Source of the DNA: Spirochaetota bacterium
Lineage (GTDB): Bacteria; Spirochaetota; UBA4802; UBA5550
Direction of reading: 5' to 3'
Length of the DNA: 64,000 nt
Assembly: GCA_003246895.1 (NCBI GenBank)
Contig: QKCL01000048.1
Location: 62,001-126,000, forward strand
Shown: positions 44,146 through 51,961 of the stretch, in pieces
How positions within the stretch are numbered: position 1 is the first letter of the stretch
How the letters are laid out: the number at the start of each line of letters is the position of its first letter
Notes under the pieces: generated by a model
What the model was told of the DNA's origin: nothing
Databases searched by the model: none
What the model saw: the letters and a program-made list of their open reading frames with translations, nothing else
Made by a program: the position numbers and the translations under genes

Positions 44146-44586
44146 TCAGGGGACTGATTCTATCCGCAAAGGAGTCTCATCGAAACTGCATCGAACCTGC
44201 AACGGAGTGGCTTCGAAGGAGCAGGCTCTATGGAGAGAAGAGAAGGTACAGACGGTTAACTTCTCCTGCCTGAGAGCTCTTTTTTCTAATACTGTTTGTC
44301 CGCCTCCAGTCATATACTTTGATATGAAGAGATTGTATCCTCTCCCGCGGTTCATTCTGCCGGATGCCATTCTGTTGTAGTAATTCTTCTCATTTACTGA
44401 AATGGACTGCCAGGCCCTGACTGCCTCTGCAAAGAGGCTGCGGGTTTCTTTCTGTTTTTCAGTGTCGGGATTGCGGGGGACCACATATCTCCTTACATAG
44501 ACTTTGCTTCTTATCTGATAGAATACAAGGCTGCCCAGTCTGCCTGAAAAACCTGTAGATACGGGGTTAAGTTCAACTGCTGCCAT
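44146..44586 (-). CDS. Unrecognised protein with FSGRLGSLVFYQ start and a repeated tail
   Basis: 146 residues, not recognised by name. FSGRLGSLVFYQIRSKVYVRRYVVPRNPDTEKQKETRSLFAEAVRAWQSIS followed by YNLFISKYM resembles small proteins of phage-structural or HMG-like character (G-N-L-V-F-x-K pattern with a W and Y rich helix). The last 30 residues contain two copies of a CSFxxTPLxxR unit (CSFEATPLQVR, CSFDETPLRIE). AAGGAGAG precedes the ATG. The tail may come from a short DNA repeat read as protein. Confidence 0.7.
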   Translation of the reverse strand: MAAVELNPVSTGFSGRLGSLVFYQIRSKVYVRRYVVPRNPDTEKQKETRSLFAEAVRAWQSISVNEKNYYNRMASGRMNRGRGYNLFISKYMTGGGQTVLEKRALRQEKLTVCTFSSLHRACSFEATPLQVRCSFDETPLRIESVP

Positions 44587-44951
44587 GGTTCTCTCCTTTT
44601 TTTGTATATAACGAATAATGGGCCGTGAAAATTAAGTATAAAAAGGGCTTATGGGGAGAAATTTCAGCAGGTTACGGCCTTCCTTTGTCTCCTTCCGAAC
44701 ATGGAGCCATAGTTGGACGGGGTTGTAAAAAGTAATCATGGATTTGAATGACGGCACAGGGCAGAACAGGCGCTTCCGGGGGGAACAGTTTAAGGCATGC
44801 ACTCAGGTATATGGAACTTATGCAATAAAACCGGTTGCTTTAGCGGTTGTATTTAAAAAGTCTTGTATTGTCAGGACAATGGGATATAATCTGACTGTAA
44901 TAAAGAATAATTTTTCAGGGATAATTTTATCCTGCCGGAAACGGGTGCTCC
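44587..44951. other. Intergenic stretch upstream of the hybrid kinase
   Basis: 365 bases, no gene. The right end holds the kinase promoter with an internal palindrome (listed separately). The rest, including a C/T-rich part near 44675-44700, shows no clear structure. The tracked ORF at 44738 overlaps the promoter and is not coding. Confidence 0.4.
44863..44890 (+). promoter_or_regulatory. Hybrid kinase promoter with operator-like palindrome
   Basis: TTGTAT (44863-44868) and a perfect TATAAT (44885-44890), 16 bases apart. The spacer holds ATTGTC-AG-GACAAT (44867-44880), a perfect palindrome lying between the two elements, where a repressor would block RNA polymerase. About 60 bases of leader precede the ATG. 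Confidence 0.5.
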
Positions 44952-47450
44952 ATGGAATATAAAGATAAAACGAAAGAGGAACTTCAGAATGAAATAGCCA
45001 TTCTCCGTAAACGGGTTGAGGAGATGGAAAAGATCATCAGTTGCGGCTGCAATGGTGAAGGAGAAAATTCTGTCCATGATGATTTTTCAGAGGGTGGGCT
45101 CTCAGAGAATGACCTGAACATTCTGAACAGGTATTCTGTCGAAACAGCTGCCGAAGAAGTTTTCTGGATGAATGATGATTCAAGGATAGTCTATGTCAAT
45201 GAATTAGCCTGCAGAAGGCTTGGCTACACAAAAGATGAAATGCTTAAGATGCACATATGGGACTGGAACCCTCTTGTTACAGAAGAAAAGTGGAAAGCCC
45301 ATTTCAATGACATGCCTGTAAATGGAGTAAAAATTATTGAAACGCAGCACAGAACGAAAGATGGCGAGATCGTTACTGTTGAAGTAAGATCCGGCATCTT
45401 TGAACTCAGGGGGAGGAAACTGGTTCTGGCATCCGTTAATGATATTACCGAGTGGAAGATGCTTGAAGAAAGCCTTGTGAGAAAAAACAGGGAATTTGAA
45501 GCTATCTTTAACTCAATTACCGACGCAATTGTTTTTACAGATACATCCCGCACCATAGTCATGGTAAACCCCGCATTTACAGAAATTTCAGGTTATTCCC
45601 GGCAGGAGGCAGTGGGGAAATCAACGCTGTTCTTTTATGACACCCCTGAAAGTTTTGCCATGCAGGAGAAGCTGCGTTTCAATCTGGATACTCATGGAGT
45701 TTCTCCCAATTATGTTACCAGGTACCGCAGAAAGGATGGAACCTTTTTCTGGAGCGATACTCTCGGAGTCCGGGTTAATGACGATAATGGAAATATTATC
45801 GGGTTTCTGGGGATTATCCGTGACATTACTGACCGCATTGAGGCGGAGAGGGAAATACAGGAGAACAGGGCCAGACTTCTGGCGTGCCTTGACAGCATGA
45901 CAGACGGGATCATGATTTCAGACAGTGACGGCAGAAATCTTGAAATGAACGAAGCCTGGGCCAGATTGAGCGGATATGAAAACAAGGAAGAGTATCTGAA
46001 GGTCTATTCCGAATTCAGGGATTTTACCGGAGAAGAGGGCTTCGAATTAACCTTTGAGGATGGTACTCCTGCCCCGCCCGAGGAGTGGGCAACCCCCAGA
46101 GCCCTGAGGGGGGAAAAGAAGACCAATGTAATATACAGGATATACGTTAAGGATACAGGTAAAACCTATTTTTATTCTTTCAGTTTCAGCCCCATCCGCA
46201 ATGAAAAGTCCGGGATTATCGGGTCGGTAGTTGTTTCACGTGATGTTACTGAACAGAAAAGAAATGAAGAGCTCCAGAGGGGAATTGAAGAGCGTCTGCG
46301 TCAGGCAGAAAAAATGGAATCCTTAGGCACCCTTGCGGAAGGCATAGCGCACAATTTTAACAATATCCTGGGGACAATAATGGGATATACCGAAATGGCC
46401 AGACTGGACTATTTATGCGGCAAAAATACTGTAGAAAACCTCTCACAGGTACTGGATGCGGCGGACAGGGCAAAAGACCTGGTAAGGGATATTCTTGCCT
46501 TCAGCAGTAAGGGTAAGGTTGAACCCAGACCAATGAAGATACAGCCTGTAATCAATGAAGCAATGAAAATGGTGCGTTCATCCATTCCTGCGGAGATTAC
46601 CATGGTCCATGACATTGACCCTGACTGCAGGGCAGTACTTGCCGATTCCGGCCAGGTGCATCAGATTTTTTACCATCTGGGAATAAACGCCTGTCACGCA
46701 ATGGAAGAAAAAGGGGGAGTACTGTCTGTGACATTAAGGAATGCCCTGATCCAGACAGAAGATCATGAAAGGCTCATTACTGTTCCGGAAGGGGAGTTTG
46801 TTGAACTGGTTGTTTCAGACACGGGAACAGGTATGGAAAAGAGTATTGCCGATAAAATTTTCGAGCCGTTTTTTACCACAAAAGAACAGGGGAAGGGTAC
46901 CGGAATGGGCCTCTCTGTCGTTTACGGAATGGTAAAAGGGGCCGGCGGGGGCATTTATGTCGATTCTGTGCCTGGAGAAGGAAGCGCTTTTCACATTTAT
47001 TTTCCTGTAACTGCTGAACCGGAAAAAGCTGTTAAAAATGAATCCATGGATATCCCCCATGGAAAAGGCCGTATTCTATTTGTGGATGATGAGATACTCC
47101 TGACCCAGATGGCAAAACTGTTTCTTGAAAAACTTGGATATGATGTTACGGAAGCACATGACGGACTTGATGCCCTGAAGGTTTTTCAGGGTGATCCTGA
47201 ATCTTTTGATATGGTAATTACAGACCAGACAATGCCTGAACTGACAGGGTCTGACCTGGCCGCTGAAATTGTAAAGATACGTCCGGACCTGCCCATTGTC
47301 CTGTGCAGCGGTTACAGCAATGTTGTTGATGAGGCCACTGCCAAAACTCTGGGAATCAGGGGATTCCTGCCGAAACCCTTCTTTATGGAAACAATCGCAG
47401 AAGTTATACGTAATGTTATTGATGAGACCACTGAAGATACTTGCCCTTAA
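44952..47450 (+). CDS. Hybrid sensor histidine kinase with three PAS domains
   Basis: 832 residues, no membrane segment, so cytosolic. Coiled N-terminus, PAS domains at about 60-175, 185-300 and 310-435 (each with an N-x-x-F/Y or N-E-A-W pattern), HisKA-like helix with the phosphate His in LAEGIAHNFNN, HATPase with N-box INACHAM, DTGTGM, FEPFFTT and GTGMGLS, then a receiver domain with RILFVDDE and phospho-Asp in VITDQTMPE. It would sense a cytosolic cue, autophosphorylate and pass phosphate to its own receiver. No cognate response regulator is adjacent. Confidence 0.93.
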   Translation: MEYKDKTKEELQNEIAILRKRVEEMEKIISCGCNGEGENSVHDDFSEGGLSENDLNILNRYSVETAAEEVFWMNDDSRIVYVNELACRRLGYTKDEMLKMHIWDWNPLVTEEKWKAHFNDMPVNGVKIIETQHRTKDGEIVTVEVRSGIFELRGRKLVLASVNDITEWKMLEESLVRKNREFEAIFNSITDAIVFTDTSRTIVMVNPAFTEISGYSRQEAVGKSTLFFYDTPESFAMQEKLRFNLDTHGVSPNYVTRYRRKDGTFFWSDTLGVRVNDDNGNIIGFLGIIRDITDRIEAEREIQENRARLLACLDSMTDGIMISDSDGRNLEMNEAWARLSGYENKEEYLKVYSEFRDFTGEEGFELTFEDGTPAPPEEWATPRALRGEKKTNVIYRIYVKDTGKTYFYSFSFSPIRNEKSGIIGSVVVSRDVTEQKRNEELQRGIEERLRQAEKMESLGTLAEGIAHNFNNILGTIMGYTEMARLDYLCGKNTVENLSQVLDAADRAKDLVRDILAFSSKGKVEPRPMKIQPVINEAMKMVRSSIPAEITMVHDIDPDCRAVLADSGQVHQIFYHLGINACHAMEEKGGVLSVTLRNALIQTEDHERLITVPEGEFVELVVSDTGTGMEKSIADKIFEPFFTTKEQGKGTGMGLSVVYGMVKGAGGGIYVDSVPGEGSAFHIYFPVTAEPEKAVKNESMDIPHGKGRILFVDDEILLTQMAKLFLEKLGYDVTEAHDGLDALKVFQGDPESFDMVITDQTMPELTGSDLAAEIVKIRPDLPIVLCSGYSNVVDEATAKTLGIRGFLPKPFFMETIAEVIRNVIDETTEDTCP

Positions 47451-47623
47451 AATAAATGAACAGCGTTTTATTATAATGTATTCATTAAATACTGCATGTC
47501 CCGGTTAAAACAGAGGGCTATTTCAGAGGTTTTATCCTTCCCCGAAGGTCTATCTCTTCAGCCGGACACTCCTCTGCTCATGGCTCCCTGTATGTTTACA
47601 TCGTAGTGTTTGAATGGTACCCT

Positions 47624-47953
47624 CTATGCTCCGAATGCATGGTTTACCACTGTTCCGTATGCCGCACCTGTCCTGAAAATTACAGGATCGTATTCCATGT
47701 CAAAGAGAAGGTTTCCTTCTGACGAGTAGACTCTCCATCTGACAGTGGACTTGCCCGGTTTAAGATGGAGAGCAAAGTATTTGTCTCCCTTGAGCTCTTC
47801 AATTTTTTTCCCGTTAACATAGAAATGAACCAGGTCGCCACAAATTAATATGGAATTCTGACGTGCGGCATAAAGGATTGCATTCTCTCCTGATTTAAAC
47901 TTTGTATAAATGATTTGCATGATGAAAGAGTAACTGTTATAAGGAGAATGCAT
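47624..47953 (-). CDS. Unrecognised protein, possibly a frameshifted lipoprotein
   Basis: 109 residues in the tracked frame; VHFYVNGKKIEELKGDKYFALHLKPGKSTVRWRVYS looks like a DUF2846-type beta sandwich, a family that is normally a lipoprotein. The tracked N-terminus is not a signal peptide, but another frame immediately upstream reads FLPVICILLITVTLSSCKS, an ideal lipobox signal. This suggests a frameshift near 47890-47900. However, no ATG/GTG/TTG start is visible in that frame. Treat as uncertain. Confidence 0.5.
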   Translation of the reverse strand: MHSPYNSYSFIMQIIYTKFKSGENAILYAARQNSILICGDLVHFYVNGKKIEELKGDKYFALHLKPGKSTVRWRVYSSEGNLLFDMEYDPVIFRTGAAYGTVVNHAFGA

Positions 47954-48251
47954 ATTACAGGAAGAAAATTGATTGTTGCAGTTCTTGTTTCGAAATTTTT
48001 TGCTGCTGTGGATATGAATGGAAAGGATAATATTTTAATGATCGGCCTCTCTTTGGCGTATGAATAATATTCTTATACAGAAAAGATCAGTGAAATTTCC
48101 TTTCTTTAGTGTTCCTTTAGCGAAAGAATAATAAGTGAAGAAGAATTTATCAAAAAAAGATAAGGTCTTGATTTGATGTTGTAAAAGGTGTAATAAGTGC
48201 CGTCAGTTAGCGCCGCAATACATTGCTTCCCTAACTGACGGTAGTTGTAAA
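47954..48251. other. Stretch with a nested hairpin ahead of the lipoprotein gene end
   Basis: About 300 bases. It has a nested hairpin (48200-48241): CCGTCAGTTAG pairs perfectly with CTAACTGACGG, and GCAAT/ATTGC pair inside. It lies 10 bases past the stop of the minus-strand lipoprotein gene, so it may be that gene's terminator, although no T-run follows on either side. The other bases show nothing clear. Confidence 0.5.
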
Positions 48252-48644
48252 TTATTGAGAAGAGACCCTTATGAATTTTTCATAATTCTGCCCGTCACAG
48301 TTGAAATCGGTTACCATCATGTCATTGTTTTTATATATAATGCATGAACGCTGCACTGTTCCGCTTCCCAGCACAGTATAGATGGTGCTGCCGCTGACCC
48401 TGTATCTGGCGGGTTTTAAAAATGCGGCAGTTCCGTGATAGACGCGCCAGCCGTCACTGGTGTATTCAGTAATATTTCTGGCGCTCTTCTGGTCGCGGCA
48501 CGTGCCGTAACTGTCACAGCCGCTGCCCACATAAAGCCATTTGCCCTCAATCCCTGACGTATTCCAGCCGGAATTTCTCTGTGTGGAAGTTGTACAGCTG
48601 CTGATCAGAAAAGCGGCAAACATCAGAATAACTGTTTTTTTCAT
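48252..48644 (-). CDS. Small unrecognised lipoprotein
   Basis: 130 residues with a signal and lipobox (AFLISSC). The mature part (EGKWLYVGSGCDSYGTC, YRVSGSTIYTVLGSGTVQRSCIIYKNNDMMV) has four further Cys and a small beta-barrel-like pattern similar to lipocalin-type hypothetical lipoproteins. It is membrane-anchored. A G-rich AGGAGTG-type RBS precedes the start. Function unknown. Confidence 0.8.
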   Translation of the reverse strand: MKKTVILMFAAFLISSCTTSTQRNSGWNTSGIEGKWLYVGSGCDSYGTCRDQKSARNITEYTSDGWRVYHGTAAFLKPARYRVSGSTIYTVLGSGTVQRSCIIYKNNDMMVTDFNCDGQNYEKFIRVSSQ

Positions 48645-48934
48645 ATTATATCACTCCTTTTTGTTTTTTTCAGGCAAGGGGGGGAGCAAATAATTTTTTT
48701 TTGTGCATTCTTTATGATATGGAACTATAGAATATTTCCATGGAATGCAGCTGTTTATTGATTATTACTCCCGGATACTGATAAGATAAATTTAAAGAGA
48801 TGAATAAAAAAATCAACTTTTTTGGCCTCGTTTACTGTTTATGGACTGCGGTTCGGTTTGTTCAATGAAGCGGGGTTAATGCAGGAGAGTTATGAAAATA
48901 TTCCGTCCACGATGAGGGGTTGTGGTGTCTGTCT
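48645..48934. other. Gap between two minus-strand genes
   Basis: About 290 bases holding the lipoprotein promoter (minus strand). A CAGGCAAGGGGGGGAGCAAATAATTTTTTTT run near 48670-48705 is notable, but no hairpin or gene was found. The ORF at 48822 lacks coding character. Confidence 0.3.
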
Positions 48935-49582
48935 CTATCTCATGAGTATTTTCAGGTCTTTATCAAGTTCAATATCGCTACCGTTGAACTCCCACTTTCC
49001 CTTCCCTGCAGGCCTTATTATATATGACTTGTCCAGGTGCATTATTTCACCGTCGTAGTCTATATCAGAGATTAACACTATTTTCAGTTTTGCCACTCTG
49101 CCTTTCCATGTGGAGCCTGTTGTCAGTATATACTCAATATAGTCCCCCTCGGCTTCATAGTCCTTTTTCAGAGAGAAGAAGGGAATTCTATATGTGTAAT
49201 TAACAATGTGTTCCGTTCTGTCAGTGACAGTGCGGGGCACTGTGAACTTTATCAGGGACCTGTACCTTCCGCCGGCCATGACAAAGAATCTGCCCTCAGG
49301 TGCTCCTGTCCACTCGCAGGGCAGGGGACTTCCGTTCCAGAAGACCTGGAAGTTTTCCATTGTTACCCGGCTGGATACCGGGAAAGCAAGCACTCGGGTG
49401 TAGTCTCTTGTGCCTGTGAAAATGAACCTTACTGTGACATGGGCCTGTCTGCTTTTATCTATATGAATATATACATACTCCTCCTGGAGCTTGACTTGAC
49501 TTTCACCGGCACTGTATGCCGGTGAAATAATTAAAAGCATCAGGAGAACTGTATTAATACTTCTTTGCCTTAACTTTGTCAT
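48935..49582 (-). CDS. Secreted DUF4424-like protein
   Basis: 215 residues from ATG 49582 (the tracked TTG 49597 adds five residues). Signal peptide (RSINTVLLMLLIISPAYSAGES), then a beta-rich domain with QEEYVYIHID, VTVRFIFTG, TENFQVFWNGSPLPCEW-like and EHIVNYTYRIPFFSL. The pattern resembles DUF4424 extracellular proteins, whose function is unknown. Its start lies 29 bases inside the upstream gene, so translation is coupled and the two are one operon. Confidence 0.7.
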   Translation of the reverse strand: MTKLRQRSINTVLLMLLIISPAYSAGESQVKLQEEYVYIHIDKSRQAHVTVRFIFTGTRDYTRVLAFPVSSRVTMENFQVFWNGSPLPCEWTGAPEGRFFVMAGGRYRSLIKFTVPRTVTDRTEHIVNYTYRIPFFSLKKDYEAEGDYIEYILTTGSTWKGRVAKLKIVLISDIDYDGEIMHLDKSYIIRPAGKGKWEFNGSDIELDKDLKILMR

Positions 49583-50285
49583 AGGTCCCGAAGTCAATGT
49601 TATATCTGATAAGTTTCAGCTCGGATACGCATGTGTCACTATACTTCTCCCCCTTATAGACACTCAGTATCTGAAGCTTAACCTTTTTTACATTCATGGG
49701 CTTTTTGAAGAGTATCTTCTGGCCCCCTGTCTGGTGGTCGATTATGCATTCGTTCTTCTTTTCTTTCAGGCATGCGAAGTAGGCTTCATTGAATTTCTCC
49801 TTCTGTCCTTCGAACTTGCTGGCTTGATCTCTGCAGAATTCGTCAATACTTCCCATCTTTCCTCCCTCAAGTTCTGTGCCGCAGAGGTTGTCTTTGAATT
49901 CTCCTGTAATGACCTTCTCCTTACCCTTGTCAGGATATACTGTGAGCCTGAAACCCTTTACCCTGTTGTTGCTTTTGTACAGATGCCTGTACTTTCCAAA
50001 GCCGTTCAGTATATTGATACCAACGATCTCTTCAGCATCCTTTTCGATTGCCAGGTATTCACCGATTCCGTCATCCTTTTTCCCTTCACACCATGATGTT
50101 GCCGGGTCTTCATCAAAGGCTTTGTCCGGACCGTAATAATCGGCGGGTTTGTTTTTTTCAGTAAGATTTGAACTTGAACTGTATTTCCCGTTAGAGAGAG
50201 AAGCAAAAAGAAACTCCGCTGAATCAGCGTAGACAAGCAGTGCAAGAAATAATACAATTGGAACTGCCAGTAATATTTTTTTCAT
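49554..50285 (-). CDS. Secreted NADase-type glycan-binding (discoidin-like) protein
   Basis: 243 residues with a signal peptide (MKKILLAVPIVLFLALLVYADSAE). The discoidin/F5_F8-type pattern is clear: AFDEDPATSWCEGKKDDGIGEYLAIEK, EIVGINILNGFGKYRHLYKSNNRVKGFRLTVY, and KKVKLQILSVYKGEKYSDTCVSELKL. This is the domain found with NADase-type toxins and surface proteins but here stands alone, so it probably binds a glycan in the envelope. Six Cys outside the signal. First gene of a two-gene operon. Confidence 0.85.
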   Translation of the reverse strand: MKKILLAVPIVLFLALLVYADSAEFLFASLSNGKYSSSSNLTEKNKPADYYGPDKAFDEDPATSWCEGKKDDGIGEYLAIEKDAEEIVGINILNGFGKYRHLYKSNNRVKGFRLTVYPDKGKEKVITGEFKDNLCGTELEGGKMGSIDEFCRDQASKFEGQKEKFNEAYFACLKEKKNECIIDHQTGGQKILFKKPMNVKKVKLQILSVYKGEKYSDTCVSELKLIRYNIDFGTYDKVKAKKY

Positions 50286-50638
50286 GTAATACTCTCCTTA
50301 TATAGATGTAAATATCTTCTTTTCTTTTATTTACTGTTCCAGTGATTGAATAATGAATCCGGATACTCATGGATTTTAGATAAAGATGGAGACGGTCCCT
50401 GATAACCTATGGTGTAAAGAAGATCCGGATTTGAATGACTGGATATTCCGGTATATGACTGGGAGGCGGGAGATTTATCTCCCTGAAATTTCAGATGCAG
50501 CAGAGGCCCCAAATATGACATTATACTCCTCCTGTGTGAAGAGGTTCTGTGAATTACTGAAATTTAAAACTATTATGGGGAAAAACAAAAAAATAGTGCT
50601 GAATACTACAGTAAATAATATAAAAAAACTATCTCTAC
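50286..50638. other. Gap between glycan-binding gene and third GGDEF gene
   Basis: About 350 bases. A plus-strand ORF (50386) of about 100 residues is tracked, but it overlaps the GGDEF gene antisense and shows no RBS or conserved motif. Apart from the GGDEF terminator at the right edge and presumably the promoter of the glycan-binding gene, I see nothing clear. Confidence 0.35.
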
Positions 50639-50651
50639 TCACAGTAGAGAT
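50622..50651 (-). terminator. Terminator overlapping the stop of the third GGDEF gene
   Basis: On the minus strand ATCTCTACT-GTG-AGTAGAGAT forms a perfect stem that contains the TGA stop, followed by AG and a run of seven T. Confidence 0.85.
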
Positions 50652-51796
50652 ATTACCCTGTCCCGGCCGTTTTTTTTGGCCTCATATAGTGCAGAATCAG
50701 CCCTCTGTATAAGGCCTTCATAGTCATCATGTTCCGGATTAAAGCTGGCTATGCCGAAGCTGCATGTTATGGCTATTGATTCAGGGCCGTATTCAAAGGG
50801 GGTGTTTTTTACAGCTGCCCGCAGCCGTTCACCAAGATGCCTGGCGTTTGCTCTGTCTGTTTTCGGAAGCACGAAGGCAAACTCCTCCCCTCCGTAACGG
50901 GCCAGGAGGTCTGTAGTGCGTATGCATTTTTTGAAAACGTTTACTGTATGGAGCAATACCGCATCTCCTGTTACATGGCCGTAGGTGTCATTTATTTTCT
51001 TGAAAAAGTCAATGTCACTTATAATAAGACTCAGCGGATCCCCGCTTCTCATGGAAAGAGCTATTTCTCTTTTGAAAGATTCCCTCATGGCTCTTCTGTT
51101 TAAAACAGATGTTAGTGAATCATGGCGTGCGGTTTCCGCAAGAGTATGCTGAAGCCTGTAGCTGATGAGAAAAATTGCAGAAAGTGTTGCCCATACAGCT
51201 GACATGAGGTATACAAGGTTAATCAGAATATTTGCCGGCGAGGTAAAAGATGGAGCGCCGACGTTGTGTGCAACCATAAACAGTGTTATCCTGTATATGC
51301 CGATAATTCCCATTATCATAAACGGCGTGGATGCAAAAATGTGCATGCGGAGCTGGGATTTTTCAGCTCCCTTTATAAGCACACTCACTATAAAAATGCA
51401 GGTTATGAGTATAACAATATTGAGAATAATGACTCTGGCTGCAAAGCTCGGTTCATAGTAGGTATACCATATGAAAGCAGTAACCTGAAACAGCGGAAGA
51501 AGCAGCAGTAAAATACGTCTTCGCGGGAAAACGGACAGAAGCCGGCAGTAGAGTTCACAGTATGAGAGTTGTGCAAGTACACAGAAAAGATTAAATAGTA
51601 TTATGCTGAAAAAGTCAGGAATAATATCTCTGAAGTTCGCCAGAAAGAAGGATACTGAAAATAATGCCCCTGCCATGGCGGCCCAGATGAAGTGGTGGTT
51701 TTCCTTTCTGCTGAAACTGAAAAGAAATGTCGCCAGACTGATTGTGCCTGTAATGAGACATGTTATTATGAAGGTTGTTGAAAAATCCAGATTCAT
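50639..51796 (-). CDS. Membrane diguanylate cyclase (third)
   Basis: 385 residues: six or seven membrane helices (1-215) and a GGDEF domain (about 225-385). DSLTSVLNRRAM, the active loop RYGGEEFAFVLP, and RTTD five residues before it (inhibitory site) are intact, so it is predicted active and product-inhibited. It differs from the 21.4-kb protein by lacking GAF. No effector lies next to it. Confidence 0.92.
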   Translation of the reverse strand: MNLDFSTTFIITCLITGTISLATFLFSFSRKENHHFIWAAMAGALFSVSFFLANFRDIIPDFFSIILFNLFCVLAQLSYCELYCRLLSVFPRRRILLLLLPLFQVTAFIWYTYYEPSFAARVIILNIVILITCIFIVSVLIKGAEKSQLRMHIFASTPFMIMGIIGIYRITLFMVAHNVGAPSFTSPANILINLVYLMSAVWATLSAIFLISYRLQHTLAETARHDSLTSVLNRRAMRESFKREIALSMRSGDPLSLIISDIDFFKKINDTYGHVTGDAVLLHTVNVFKKCIRTTDLLARYGGEEFAFVLPKTDRANARHLGERLRAAVKNTPFEYGPESIAITCSFGIASFNPEHDDYEGLIQRADSALYEAKKNGRDRVISLL

Positions 51797-51961
51797 GTGA
51801 TGATACCTTGTTTAATACTTTCCAGCTGAATGTTCTGATGCGCCTTGGCCGGACGGTTGTTCTCTGAAAAAAGGTTTCTCCGAATATCCAGAAAGCCTGT
51901 GTAATATAACAAAGTTTCTGAACATTGTCAAAGTCAAATCTTTTAACTGTATGGAGCCGGA

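Noticed and set aside
50386-50712. Plus-strand ORF between the glycan-binding gene and the third GGDEF gene
   Set aside because: Antisense to the GGDEF gene end and no RBS or family motif.
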